Below, piece by piece: positions 32,932 to 46,719 of a stretch of DNA of 64,000 nucleotides. The translations under genes were made by a program, and so were the position numbers. How positions within the stretch are numbered: the stretch's first letter is position 1; each line of letters begins with the position of its first letter. The stretch comes from Gleditsia sinensis. Lineage: Eukaryota; Streptophyta; Magnoliopsida; Fabales; Fabaceae. The notes beneath the pieces were generated by a model. That model was not told the origin of the DNA. It saw only the letters and a list, made by a program, of their open reading frames with translations, and did not search any database. Location: assembly GCA_037074535.1 (NCBI GenBank), contig CM073475.1:25654501-25718500 (forward strand), given 5' to 3'.

Positions 32932-35900
32932 TACATATATTACACTACGGGAGGCAAGATTGAAAAAAATTATCGATTTTCTTTGTTAATTAATTGAAAA
33001 ACACATAGAGAAGAGATAACAATAACTACTATTATATATGTGTGTGAAAGAGATATGATACGTTTAGTTTATGAAAACATTTTTAATTTTTATATTTTTA
33101 AAAATATATAATTTATGTTTCTATTTTTACTATTTTTTTAATTATATAATTGTGTTTTTATTTTATTTTTATATTTATTACTTTATAATTATATAAATAG
33201 TAAAATATTATATATATAATTTAAAATAATTATAAAAATATTATTGTTACAATGCGTTATAATATTAAAAATTTTAAAAATGTCTTTTTTGATGTTTTTA
33301 AAATTTTTAAAAATAATAAATAAACGTATTTTCATATTTATTTTTTATTTTTTATTTTTAATAAAAATTAAAAACAATCAAAACAAACATGCCTTAATAT
33401 TTCTAAGTTTATTATAATTAAATCTCATATCATCCCAAAGTTTAAGAACATCAATATTTCATTTTTATTTTATTATATTTTACAAAAGATCTATTTTATA
33501 TTTTATTTGATAAAAATTAATTATTATACCAAATATAAATTCTGAATTACTATAATATTTTATATTTTTCTTGTACTATACTATTTAATATGGAAGAAAT
33601 ATAATAACAGAAAAAATTATATAATAAATAGCTCATAAAATATCAACTAATACTATTTATGCTGTCATAACTTATAAAAAGTGAAAAAAAAAACGTGCTA
33701 TTTTTATTGGTTTAGTGTTTTCCTCCGTCGGGGGAAAAAAGAAAAATCAGATTTATTTAAAATTATCAATGATGGAAGCTTGAAATGAATTAATTAATTA
33801 GAGGCGTCGTTGTCCATAATAAGAATGAGTTTAAGTTCCACTAATAGAAACGTTAACTAAATTTGTCAGGAACTGCCGAAAGCTAATGCCTTGGGGAGGA
33901 GGGAAGACCTCATCCTCTCACCCCCACCCCTCCATCGATGATTTGCTCATATTCTCACAACAAGACGAACATAGCCTTTTCCAGTAGTCTCATTGCCACC
34001 GAGCTCTCTCTCTTCCTTCTTTAATGCCACCGCCCAAGAGAGTGACCTAAACTTATCCTCTTTTATGTTTATTTCTCAATAATTTATTAAAATATTATTT
34101 AATCCCAATAGGAATTAATCACAAAGCTAATTGTAGTCTTTCTTGTTTTTCGTTTTGCCCATTCTCTTCTTTATTTCTCTGTCTATTTAATTTCTTAATG
34201 CGAAGAATAAATTTTCAATAAATATCTTCATGTTTATAGAAGTTTTAGAAATTAAGTAAATTCTAAAAAATAAAATAAATATATATAATTTTAAAACTGA
34301 ATTATTTCAACTATCCCACCATTTCCTCCGCCAAAGCTTTCCTTTTAGTGCCACCTCTATAATAATATTTTCTTCCATATTTTATATATAATTGTTTATT
34401 CCATCATTAATTGATTATAATTTATAATATAAATTGGAGAAATTCAAAGGTTTATTGAAATAGTGATAAAAAGATTTCAATAAATGTAAAAAAAACACAG
34501 TCAATTTTATAATAACATCCTAGAAAAATTAAAAGGTGATTAATTAGTTAAAAAATAAATAAATAAAAAAAGATAAAGTTCTATTTCAAAAATCAACCAT
34601 TAAATAAATGTTATACAAAAAAAAAATCGCACATCTCTTAACTTTTTATAAAATTTAAATTTTTTTATAATTATTTTTTAATCTATTAGTATTATTAATA
34701 ATACGAAGAGAAATTTTTTTTTAATATTTTATCAATATAAATGAAATTTTTTATTTTAAAATAATAAAATATTTTTTAACAGAATAACAATGCTGTTGTA
34801 AAGATAAATAATAGAAAAAGAATTCTGATAGAAGAAAGTTAAAAAAAAAAAAAAATTGTCCTCATGACCTTATCAAACACTGCAATACTACCCAGACGAG
34901 AGAAAATAGAAGATTTAGGAAGAATTTTCTTGAAGTATGTTCGTTTTTGATATATAATGCTCAAAACGAACAAATACTGATTCTTCATAATAATTTAATT
35001 AATTTCAAAATGAACGAATTGATTCCAAATAAAATCACGGAAGAGAAAAACGCGGAAGAAACAACGTTGGTTGACGAAAGTAGCCTTCAGAAGCAATCAA
35101 GAGAATCTCTAAGCGTATCTAAAAACGAAGCAGGGTTGAACAACCTGGCCGTGTGGTCCACATTTGGGACGCTGAAGATGACTTGAGGAGAGTGAGGCCA
35201 TTTTCATTCATTTATGGCTCTAAGGGCAAAACTTGTCCAAATAATAAATAAATAAATAAATAAAATTATTATCATCATGCGAATTTTGGAATTTTGTTTA
35301 AATCTTTTTTAAAACAATTTTTGAGAAAGGAATCTGGAAATATCTATACAAGTTTTATTTTTTTGGACAGAATTTTTCATAATTTATCACTCACTCTAAG
35401 AATATGAACTATATCATTTTTTGTGTGTGGCAAAATCTATTAAAAAATCTAGACAATGGTTGAAATTTCTATATATTTTGACGTGCTCCTTGTATAGTAT
35501 TTAATATAAAAATACTTTAATTTGTTAAATATTTATAAATTTAATTTTAAAATATTTGAATATAATAAATATAAAAATTTTAAAATTCAAGTGTTATATA
35601 TATAATTTAAATAAATTTTTATTTTTAATGTATACTTTTTTAAGTACATAAAAATTTTAAATATCTATATATATACATCAAATGTCACTTTAGTGTTTTT
35701 ATTTTTTTTAGGATTTTTTTTATTTTTTGAAAAAAAGAAGATTCAATCTCAGAATATTCTAGATAAATTAAATGGATATTTAAAGAAAAGTATGGGCAAG
35801 GCCATCCTTCTCCTGTCTAGATACGCTGGAAGTATCCCGAAAACCAAACCTACCTAATTTTCAGTTCCAGCCCACCTTAATTTCCGTTTTGTCTCACCAT

Positions 35901-38644
35901 ATTCTGAATCCTGTGCTACCTGCAAAAGAAAACATATCAGAAACTTCCCTTGGCTTGGCTTTAGGTTCAATTGAATAATAAATAAAACAAACGTCATTAA
36001 CCATGCATTATTCTATAAAGTTTTTAAGAAATTAAAGGCTTCCTCTTAACAAGGAAAACCAGCTAAACAAAACTTTCTATAATTGGCTCTTCTTTAGCCT
36101 TCCTTCAAAAATAAAAATTATATTTAAAATCAATTAGGTAATATTTGAAATAAAATTAATTTTATATTTAAAAAATATAAAAATACTTGAGTCACATAAA
36201 AATATATAATTAAAAGGTATGTTTTGCAGTAAATTATTAATTTTCAAACTAATTGTGTTAATTTTTAAAATTAAACTCACTTAAATCTTACAGGAAAATA
36301 AACTTAACTTTTAAACAAATAATTATTTAAATAAACTAAATTTCAATATTGATATATATTTATTTGAAAAATTAAATTAACGAAAGATATATCTTGGAAG
36401 GATCAAAATATACAGCAGCTTACTTTAAAAATAAAAGATGGCTTTTTTCCAAAGTGGGGATAGCTATTTTTTATTTTATTTTATGGAGATCTCTGCAGGA
36501 TTGCTACGTATATATGGGGATGGGTGAATTTCTTCCTTGTCGAAATGGAGATGGAGACTATTATACTATATTGAAATAAACAAAATATATTGTTGACTTA
36601 TTTAATTATTTTATTATATATATGAATTTAAGATTATCATATTTAATTTTCATAAAATTTTACTTAATAATTATAAAAAATATTTAGAAACATAGAGATT
36701 CTTGTGGCTCGTGAAGAATAGGAATTGAGATAAAAATAGAAAGAAAGACAAAAGAGGGAGGAGGGAAAAAGACCAAAAAGGCCTCCCCGAGTGATCCGGT
36801 TGCCATATCCCTATTCCAAAGGCCAAGAAGATAGATGGTCCCTCCCTCCCGATTCTCCAATACTCAACCATTACTTCCCTTAATTTCTATAGAGTGGCTT
36901 GGATACAATGATTATGACACCCATTTATACCATACTTTTTCTTCCCCGCAATTAATATACCTACAGATTCCTAAACCTTAATTAGACATCATTCGCGACT
37001 AAAGCTATCCCCCGAGTGGAGAGATATAAAGATCGATGATATTTAATCCCTCTAACATGTCGCTTAGAAACGTTAATCTTGTTTATATAATATTTATTGA
37101 ATTTTAGAATAAGATATGCATAAAAAAAAAACAGAAACACTGTCTTATATTTATGACCGAAATTTCCCCATGAAAATGCGAAAAACGATCATGCTATTAA
37201 ATAAAATTTTACTCAACCGGCCAACAACAACAACAAAAAATGTCCGTTTCATGGGTTGGGGACGGGCATTACGGTGATGGATTATTGTGGGTGCACATCT
37301 AGGTCATCTAGATTCACTCCCCGGCTATAGATTTTTTTCATATCTCCAAAGGAAACCCTAAAAGTAGTATATACTTTATGACTTTTAAACTTTTAACTTT
37401 TATATATAGATTTTTGGAGTTTATTGTTTTACATAAGTGCTTAATTAGTCATACATACACTCACCCTATTTGACAAACTTTTCTTAAGTATTATCTTATT
37501 GAACAAAATTTAAAATGAGAAAAGGTTAATTATATCATTTTGAACTTAAAATCTCAGTTCCTTTATTAAAAGAGATTATATATTCATAATCTTATAATTA
37601 AAATATTTTAATTTTTGTCAAGTAAATCAACTCTCATTAATTAATGATCGATGATGAAGTTAATATTAAACAATATTATACTTATTAACTAATATAAAAC
37701 CGTAAAAATTAATTAATTAATTTTTTAAATTAAAAATTAGCTTATATTTAACTATATATAATTTGAATGGGTTGGAATCAAAGCTGCAAAAACATATACC
37801 AAATAAAATTCACTAATTTTGCATATAAGGAAACATTTGTAAATTTTACACATGTATACATTTTAAGATAAATAATCTACATCCACCTATCGATCACAAA
37901 TATGTGAGTTGACTTAATATTTGAGAGGCTTGGTTCGAAATTGTTCAATCAAAATTTTTATTAAGTCAACTGTACAGTTTTAATTTAAATTTAATATAAG
38001 ACATCATTTTATTTATTAAAAATATCTTAAGATTCTTTTTTTGAAAATGATGTCTCTCAATTGTAAAAACAATTGGATGCTAAAGAAAGTACCGAAAATT
38101 TCCCCCAAACTTTGAAAATTGCTTCTATTTTGGGATAAATAGTGACAAGGTAGAGTTTGTATGTGAGTGATTGTGGTTCCAATAAGAAGGTTGCATAAGT
38201 AGGTTGCCATTGTTTGACTTCCTAAAACGAATCATTTCGTCTCTTCAAAAGGGTAGATCCTCAATCCCTTGAAACCATTGCATCTATATGGCTATATGGA
38301 ATCCTACAACGAATCATTGCATTCTCTTATTTTAAATTCCTTAATTTCCCAAAATATCTGATTTCTTCCATGAAAAAAGAAAAATCAGTCCATGTGATTA
38401 ACAGCATGCCAACTTCAACTTGTCGCCCCTTCTCGCAAACGCCCCCTCTTCTCTCTCTCTCTCGGGGCCCCGCGTCGGCACAGACACTATGACAAATTGA
38501 CAACTCCTACCTTGGCCTTGTATGCGTATATCTATGATTTAATATTATTTTTATATTTAAGTGGCCAACACGCATCCACGCGTCTTTCATTCATTCGTCC
38601 TCACCTAGATTTCCTCTCGCTGACTACTCATTAATAGAAAAGCC

Positions 38645-38719
38645 ATGCTCAGGGCCTCCAACTCTATGGAAAAGCTTATAGCATCCAAGAAGCAGCTCCA
38701 CCTGCCACCGGAGACTTAG
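38645..38719 (+). CDS. Upstream ORF in the COL 5' leader
   Basis: ATG at 38645 starts a 24-codon frame (MLRASNSMEKL...) ending TAG at 38719, 56 nt before the COL start codon. If the transcript starts upstream of 38645 it would be translated first and could reduce COL translation. Whether it lies in the mRNA is not shown by sequence. I know no conserved family match. Confidence 0.4.
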   Translation: MLRASNSMEKLIASKKQLHLPPET

Positions 38720-38775
38720 CTAACTTCCCACGGTGTTGGAGAGTATTTTTGTGAAAGGGGTATTGATTTTTGGAG

Positions 38776-39971
38776 ATGGGAATTGAGAGAGGAAGCCTCA
38801 AGGGGTTTCGAAGCTGGAGTGTGCCGCCGAAGCTATGCGACTCGTGCAAATCGGCGGCGGCGGCGGTTTTCTGCCGAGCTGATTCGGCTTTTCTGTGCAT
38901 GCTTTGTGATAACAAAATCCACTGCGCCAATAAGCTGGCGTCCCGCCATGAGCGCGTGTGGATGTGCGAGGTGTGCGAGCAAGCCCCTGCTTCCGTCACA
39001 TGCAAGGCCGACGCCGCCGCCCTCTGCGTCACGTGCGATTCGGATATCCATTCTGCGAACCCGCTTGCCCGCCGTCACGAGAGGATCCCGGTGGAGCCCT
39101 TCTTTGACTCGGCTGAGTCTATTGTGAAATCCTCTGCTGCTGTCTTTAACTCGCTGGTTCCGACTGATAATGGGATTGGTTCTGATGGCTTCCCCCACGA
39201 CGATGTCGAAGCAGCCACGTGGGTAATACCCAACCCAAATTTCGGCACGAAGATTATGGATGCTCCGGACATCAAACCAGAAGAGATGTTTTTCTCTGAA
39301 ATGGATCCATTCCTGGATTTCGATTATCCAAATTCCTTCGATTATAACAGTTACAACAGTGCCGTTAACGATAGCGTAGTCCCAGTTCAAAGCAAACCTC
39401 CGGTGATGAATCATCTAGAGAGTTGCTACGATATCGATTTTTGCAAATCAAAGCTTTCTTCAATTAGCTACCCAACACAGAGTTTCAGTCGCCAAAGCGT
39501 AAGTCTTAATTTCAGGGAAAAGAAAATTAGATAAGGTGATTGTGTAATATATTGAAGGGTAATTTAATTTGATTATAGGTGTCGTCGTCTTCGGTAGACG
39601 TTGGAGTGGTCCCAGACGGAGGCAACACGGTGTCAGACACCTCGTACCCATTTGGCCGGAACATAAGCAACAGTTCCGATTCAGGCGGAATCATGTCGGC
39701 GGGTAACAACCAGTCGGGGAGTCAGGTGTGTGGTATGAATCGCGAAGCCCGAGTATTGAGGTACAGAGAGAAGAGGAAGAACCGGAAATTTGAGAAAACC
39801 ATACGCTACGCTTCGCGAAAGGCGTACGCGGAAACCCGGCCAAGAATCAAAGGCCGGTTCGCCAAGCGGACCGAAGTCGACTCTGATGTGGACCGCCTCT
39901 TTAGCCCCGCCGACCCCGCAGCTCTGAATCTCATTCTGGATGCTCAGTACGGCGTCGTTCCCTCGTTTTAA
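38776..39971 (+). CDS. COL5: CONSTANS-LIKE B-box/CCT transcription regulator (COL3/4/5 group)
   Basis: Two exons (38776-39498, 39579-39971) encode 371 residues. Two tandem B-box zinc fingers lie at about 21-60 (CDSC...CRAD...CDNKIH) and 64-105 (CEVC...CKAD...CDSDIHSANPL). Acidic and Ser-rich middle motifs follow, including DIDFCKSKLS and the VVPDG segment. A C-terminal CCT domain is at about 296-339 (REARVLRYREKRKNRKFEKT, IRYASRKAYAE), and the C-terminus is YGVVPSF, a VP motif of the sort bound by COP1. The structure matches group I BBX proteins, nuclear regulators of light and photoperiod responses. Closest by eye is Arabidopsis COL5. A GGC run encodes four alanines in the first B-box. ATG 38776 is chosen because the B-box follows in frame; the intron sits before the VSSSS segment, as in the family. 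Confidence 0.96.
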
Positions 39972-41432
39972 ACATGGGATTGCCAATCTGCGGCGTCGGT
40001 AATGAAGTGTTGATTATGACGAAAAAATTAAATCGTAGGTAATAAATAGGTAGCCGTTGATCTGAGGGGCAATGATGCTGAGCTTTTTGGAAATGGAGCC
40101 GAAGATTTATCTGTCTCTATCTGAGCTCCAATGTAAAAAAAAAAGCTCATTTACCCGCTTCCGTAGCATCTGTACTGTAAACTATTGTCTTATTTTGCAG
40201 TAAAAAGTTTCGCTTTCTATCCGGTCACGGATCTCTTTCCGCATTTCTATTGGGCCGCAATGATAGATACTTTTTGTTTTTTGAGATGGACGGTATCATT
40301 ATTTAATGAAATATTGATAATATTAAATAATAAAAAGAAAAGAAAGGAGGGAGAAATTCCAGAAATGATGGGCTCAAACTCGAAGGAAGAGATCTAGTGG
40401 AGGAAAAAGGTTAATGAAAGTGGTTCCGGACGTTTCAGAGGCTGATTGGAATTCGAAGGAAAAGCTAGAAATGAAGTTATGGTGCTTCGGGTACACTGAA
40501 CTTACTTTGGGCGTAGATGGATAATCACTATCCAGACTGTAGAGTGTCAGTGGGCACGTCTCCTCTTACTGGATGAGACCCCCCAACACCCCACCATTAA
40601 ACTCATATTTTTTTTTTGTTGAATAATAAGATTATTTTTATAAATATTACTGCAAAAAACGATTGCAATTTTCAGTCATTTTCATATTAATTTTTTAAAT
40701 TTAATACCAATTTTTTAAAAAATTTAATTTTTTAATTAGTTTACATACACAAATACACACTATATATATATAAGACTAATAATATAAGCATTTAATTTTA
40801 AAATTTTAAATTATAAACTCTTATTTATAAATTAGTCGAAATTATAAAAATTAGTTGACTAATTAAACCAATTTTAAAAATACTGATATTCTATTTAATT
40901 TAACCTAAAATAAGTGAAATTTAATAATTTATTTGATAGCTCAAGTTTAAATACAACCAATCAAAATATTTAGAGTCTTTTCATGTTTCCCTTACCTATT
41001 TTTCATAAATCAAAAATTTAATCAGTAAAATCTCACTTGATGTTAAAAAAAATACAATTAAGATGGATATTAATAATATAAAAATTGATATAATTAATAT
41101 TTTATTACAGATTTTAAAGATATGAGATTCCAAAAATAAGCCTTCGAAAATTTTAGATACTAATATATCTAATAGACATATTAGATATTTTTTAATATTT
41201 ATTATTATTATTATTAGTATTAGTAGTTGTAGGAATGGGACATCTAGTTGGTATTGGTTTGATGAAGCATGTTTTGTAGGGACCCTCGTGGCAGTCGCTG
41301 TTGAGATGCCCATAACATTGAAACAAGCAGCTAGTATCTTCTGGAGGGACCCTATTCTGATTTTCTCAAAACACATTTCTTAAAAAACACCATAAATACT
41401 AATATTTTCATATAATTGGAAGTAAAATATTT

Positions 41433-41479
<47 letters not shown>

Positions 41480-42589
41480 AAATTCAACTTCTCACTAGAA
41501 TCATTGACAAATAGATGAATTTTTAATTTAAATTTTTACAAATTAATTACTTCACTTTCGTTTTTTTAAAATAAAAGTATTTGCAATATCATTTTCTCAA
41601 TTAAACTATAATTTAAAATTTGAATTAAACTCAATTTACTATTGATATTGCAGTTATATTTTTGTTTTATGAGATTAAGGACTCCATTTCGTCGATCCGT
41701 TGAAAATTTTGTAATTAAAGAGGATAAAAAATGAAAGAGAGAATGAAAATGTAAGAAAAACCATTGCCTAATTAGCTAAGCGTGTTTCGGTTGATAAAGA
41801 ATGGAATTGACTATATCCTTGTATTTGTCGCGCTTATAAATGAAGCAGGCATATTAAGAAAACAAAATGACAACACTGCTCTTGTCGGTTGTTAAGATGG
41901 TGGACATGGGAGCAATAATAGATGTTATGTAATTTTGGTCTGTTAAGGATATGTTCGTAAATTCAACAAGACATTATCAAGACGAAAGGTAATCTGAAAT
42001 CAGCCACCGTCGAATAAAAAGGAGTTTTGTTTTGAAGAAGTAAACTATGAATGGGTCTGGAATCTATTTAGAAGCATATATATATATATATACTACTACT
42101 ACTACTAAATCTGCAACTTTTGAAAAAATAAAGATTCATATACTATAAATGAAAAAATTAGGGAGACAACAAAACTTTACAAATATTATACTGATATATT
42201 AAATATTATAATTTGGCATTATAAATATATAATTAATACAATAAAAAATATAAAAATAGAGAAATAAATATTTGAAGAGATATTAGACTTTTTAATCAAA
42301 AAATAAAAATAAAAATATATCGCATTTAATTTTTTTTAAGATTAACTTTTAAATTTTATTTATTTAAATATAAACACAAAGTTATAAATTTTGACACGAG
42401 GGGTGTATAAATTCGAAATTTTATAATTTTTTTCTAAATTTTTTTTAAAAGAAATAAAAAAATCATTTAAAGGAGATTTTTAAAAAAAAAAATGAAGTAA
42501 AAAGCTATCATTGAAGCTATCAATTATTTGTTGTTTTCTCAATGGGTAAGCAGGCGTGTTTTCTCTTTTAAGAGGAAAAGGAGGGAGGG
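39972..42589. other. COL 3' region and AT-rich intergenic DNA
   Basis: 39972 to about 40200 is the likely 3' UTR. 41436-41478 is (TA)n; 42093-42107 is a CTA repeat. A 126-codon minus-strand frame at 40996-41376 has an ordinary-looking first third (MCFEKIRIGSLQKILAACF) but turns into Ile/Leu low complexity, and I do not recognise it. No supported gene. Confidence 0.5.
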
Positions 42590-42861
42590 TGGACTGAGCA
42601 CGTGAGGTCACTATCAGATAGATGGGGTCCACATTGGGATTGCAAGAGAGGGCCCGCGCCCATCCTCTTCACGTGTGCCACCGGCCCAAGCCATATGTTG
42701 TGGGCTCAGCTGTCTTACCACTGTCCAAATTAACGTATAAATAGTCAAAACTCAACACCCCTGAACACCTTCATTTACCCGACAGCAACATATTCGGATA
42801 TTATAACCCGTCCACGTCCAGATTCCGGGTCATGGCGGAGCATGTTAGGACTGAGCCTTAG
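42590..42861 (+). promoter_or_regulatory. Promoter-like stretch without a downstream gene
   Basis: G-box/ABRE cores CACGTG at 42599-42604 and 42670-42675, a GCCAC element and TATAAATA at 42736-42743 are ordered as in a plant promoter. An ATG at 42832 opens a frame that stops after nine codons (MAEHVRTEP). The region is far less AT-rich than its flanks. It may be the relic of a stress- or light-responsive gene whose body was lost. Function is not inferred. Confidence 0.4.
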
Positions 42862-44323
42862 CATGACTCATGCCTTATAGAACGGTTTCTCGTACCCCCA
42901 AACTCAACAAGCCTTTTAAAATTTTTAGTGTGTATCACTTGGTATTTTTTAAAGCTTAGAACTAAATTAAAATTTTTAGAGCTCAACCCAATATTGGCCG
43001 GTAACAGATGTTTGAATATAAAAAACAATAATAGTTTAATTTTTTCTTTAAAAAATCACATTTAAGAGAGTTTTGTCCAATTCACTTTTAACTTGAAATA
43101 ATATTCTCACTTTTTACACTATTTTATTTACCTAAGTTTTTTTTAAGACTGATACTTAAATAAAATTTGTTTGGGCTAGCCTTAAAAAATCAAAGATTTT
43201 AAAAATGCGATCAAATTAATAGTAATTGATAGTTCAACATAAAAGTTTTCAATAAAAATTAAGTGAACTTATTATTTTTTCTAAAAAAAATTATATTATT
43301 GATTTTTTTTAATAAAAAACTTTAAAAGAGCCTCCTCGATCACTTTATCATCAATGAAACTTTGAGAAGATATTGACCATTTTTTCTTTTAGCTCAAAAT
43401 GTGGTAAAAATTTATCTCTTAACTGTTTTATTTATTTTATCGTTGACGCTGACTATAAAAGTAAAAAAAAATTTTTTTTTATATGATTTGATTTAAAATT
43501 AATTTATTTTTCTATAATTTAAGGTGTGTTATCTCACTCAAATCTATAAGTTGTTATATAATCACTTAATTATTTTGTAATATTTTTTTATATAATTTTT
43601 AACAGAATAATCACTAAATATTAAATTATTATTAAATATTTGCTTTGGTTATATTTTAGATGATTTCATAGTCTTTTAAAATTATTTAAAAAATTAAATT
43701 TGTTAATTTTTTTCTCAATAATAGCTTCATACATAACTATGATACTAAACAAAATATAAATGAAACAAACTTATAATAATAGAATTATTTATTTTTTAAA
43801 CATTTACATAATTATTTTTATTAAATTTTATATAAAACATATTACAATTAAATAAATATATAACAAATCAATAAAAGAATTAAATGAAATACTTTAAATC
43901 ATACTGTACAACAAATGAAGTATATTAACATTACCAAGCTAGTGAGATACTAGCCAATCTCATGCCCATTGTACAAAGAATTGCATGTGCTACAGAGGGC
44001 ACAAAAGCATAAATATCAAAATAAATTGACAATTTGATTTTTGAATTTATAAATTCATTTAATTTTAACTTTTAGATGCTTTTGAATACATAAGTTAATA
44101 TCTAAAAATGTTAAATTCTTTGCATATTAGTCTCTCTAAAATTTAATATGCAACAAATTAGATAAATTCAAAGATTAATAAAATAACAAAATGTACAATG
44201 AGTTAATCATTTCAATAACTAAAAATAAATGAATTTATAAATTCAAAAATTAAATTATAAATTTACACCAAAAATTTTAATTACTCATTAGGACATTGAA
44301 TATATAATCTCCATCAAACTGGT
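42862..44323. other. AT-rich intergenic DNA
   Basis: Low-complexity AT-rich sequence up to the 3' end of the kinase gene on the other strand. No gene or repeat with clear ends seen. Confidence 0.5.
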
Positions 44324-46719
44324 TTACTCATTTTTCTTGTCACCATTGTGATCGTGCATCTTTTGAACCTCTAGGGCACTAAATACTCCATAACCATTGG
44401 TATCATCATCATTAGTTTGATCAAGTTCCAATAGTTCTTTATTATACTTGATACTATTCAACCTTATCTTCTTCACTTTGCCTTGAGGTTCACATCCTTT
44501 CAGAGAATTAACCACTCGCTTCATGTTAGGTCGCTTCTCAGGTTCACTTTGCACACAAAGAGCAGCCACATTGATGGCTTGTTTCACTTGATTTTCATCG
44601 TAGTTCCCTCTAAGCCTTGGATCCACCATCTCCTTAAACCTTCCTTTGGTTATCAATGGTTCAGCCCACTCAGTTATCGTTATCTTAACCCCACCTGGGA
44701 GCTTTTCTATGGGTTTTCTTCCAGTTACAAGCTCTAGCAGAAGGATTCCAAAGCTATAAACGTCACAACTCTCAGAAACCTTTCCCCACATGGCATATTC
44801 AGGGGCCAAGTACCCCAATGTGCCCTTAACACGGGTAGTCATGTGGCTAACCCCATCTGGGATTAACTTTGCAAACCCAAAATCGGCGACTAGAGGTTCA
44901 AAATCTGAATTCAGAAGCACATTGCTTGCCTTTATGTCCCTGTGGATTATGTGGGGTGTGACCTCATGGTGCAGGTACCTAGCAACAACAGGAGAGAGTA
45001 ACAATTAAGTAGCTTAGTTCGTTAAGTGAACCACAAAGTCTTTGAACCAAATCATTGTAGAAAGACCAGAAGAAATAGTTGAATTGGTGTGAGGAAATGA
45101 TTATTCTTTTTATTAGCTTGGATACCATCTTTCTTGGGAGTACATTGAAAAGTGAAATTCTAAGAAGCTGTTTGATGTAAGAATTCTTTTTGATTTCTCA
45201 ATAAACTTCATCTAGGAAAATATAATTATCATGTTTGGTATATTTTCTTGCAATGTTTTCGAGTTAGGAATATAAATTTTGTAAAGTATTCAATTATCCA
45301 CCAAATGTAGGCAACTAAATCCCATGTATACCCATGGGATTTTCCTTTAATATTCCCAAGTGTTCTTATCCCATCAACATTTTTAAAATTAATTGATATC
45401 ATTCATATTTATGATTTTCAACAATGCATATATTTTTTTAACATAAATTTAATTAAAAAATTAAGAAAATATAATTAAAATTTTGTACCCATACTATACA
45501 CGTTTTTCATTCATTACCCAGATAATTAATGCACGGGTTTACATTGTTTGGATAATTAAATTCAAGTGGTGAATAAGAAACCTCCACACTAAACAGCACC
45601 TACATGTACCAGGGCCGATGTATAAGGTTATGTTCCACATTTAGTAATTATTAAAACTTAAGATGATATTTGAACTTGTCTTGCCCAATATACTTGATCT
45701 TCTGGGTATTTAAAATTGTCCGAGAAAAAATTTAGTATGGGACAAAAACCGAAGATAACCGCGATTGTAATACAAGAAAAAATAATGATTTTAGAAAGCT
45801 TACAATAAACCCTCAGCGGAGCCAATGGCAATGTTGAATCTCTTTTTCCAGTCGAGTTGGACTTCAACAGCAAATTGGCCATGGAGATGAGAAAGAAGGC
45901 TGAGATTAGGCATGTAATCGTAGACGATGAGGAGTTGATCAGCCCCAACACAATATCCCCTAAGACCAAGCAAATTATTGTGACGAACCCTTCCCAGAAC
46001 TTCAACTTCTACGGCAAATTCCATCTCTGCCTTTGAGGTCATCGCTTTCAGTTTCTTCACCGCTATCTGCAGTATTCAAATGAAGAAAGAGCCACACATA
46101 AGAATGAATAATGATATGGGAAAGGGTTTATAAATGAATGGGGCCTAGGTTTGGAAGTTTACTTGGAGACCATCAGTGGTTTTTCCCCAGTAGACACTTC
46201 CAAAACCACCTTCACCAAGTTTATTATCCTCACTGAAACCATTGGTAGCTGTATGCAACTCCTTGTATGTGAAAATTCTCCATGATTTCTTAACCACATC
46301 ACAATATGTTGTTGGCCTACAAAATAATTAACACGCTCAAAAAAATTATGACAAAATTATAGGAGAAATTGTATTTTTCCACTAGTCTATTTGCTCAAAA
46401 ATCTACTAATTTTGTTAGTTGATCTCCTAATTCATTCATTTCACTGCACATATTAAATTTAACCGTAACTACATAAAATTATTAAAATAACATTTTTATG
46501 AAAAAGATAACAAAATAAAGTATGGAGAAAAGGGAGTAATATTTTAATAATTTCATGTAATTATCATTAAAGTTAATCAGAAATAGAATGTGACAAATAA
46601 ACTGAAAATGCTAATTATAATTAAACTTTGAGAGCTAATAGGAAAAGCATAGAAAAATATAAATATACATACCCTTCTTCGATCTTGGGTGAACCATAGC
46701 AACTGAGGGAGGATCCCAT
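44324..46719 (-). CDS. PTI1-like receptor-like cytoplasmic kinase, 4 exons
   Basis: On the minus strand, exons 46719-46673, 46316-46163, 46066-45804 and 44978-44324 join in frame to 372 residues. The kinase domain has the glycine loop GEGGFG at 50-55, ATP-binding K71 (IAVKK), HRDIKASN at 167-174 with catalytic D169, DFG at 187-189 and the activation-segment end GTLGYLAPEY. All residues for activity are present, and it is an RD kinase. There is no ectodomain or transmembrane segment. MGSSLSC at the N-terminus fits N-myristoylation of Gly2 plus S-acylation of Cys7, so plasma-membrane attachment is likely. Closest by eye is Arabidopsis At3g15890, annotated as a PTI1-like tyrosine-protein kinase; Ser/Thr specificity is more likely. 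The C-terminal tail after about 320 is charged and less conserved. Confidence 0.95.

Larger units (their letters stand above)
32275..38640. other. Intergenic DNA between DXS and COL
   Basis: 32275 to about 32400 is the DXS 3' UTR and flank. The rest is mostly AT-rich low complexity. 32886-32931 is a (TA)n(CA)n microsatellite. 33880-34040 is a less AT-rich, pyrimidine-rich patch with no frame. A 79-codon frame at 34947-35186 is not recognised and is not supported by splice or family evidence. A GC-rich, CT-repeat stretch at 38430-38480 may belong to the COL promoter. Confidence 0.55.

Noticed and set aside
34947..35186. 79-codon frame as a gene
   Set aside because: No family resemblance, no splice or promoter context, and it sits in AT-rich DNA.
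40996..41376. 126-codon minus-strand frame as a gene
   Set aside because: Two thirds is Ile/Leu-rich low complexity read from AT-rich DNA; the rest matches no known family.
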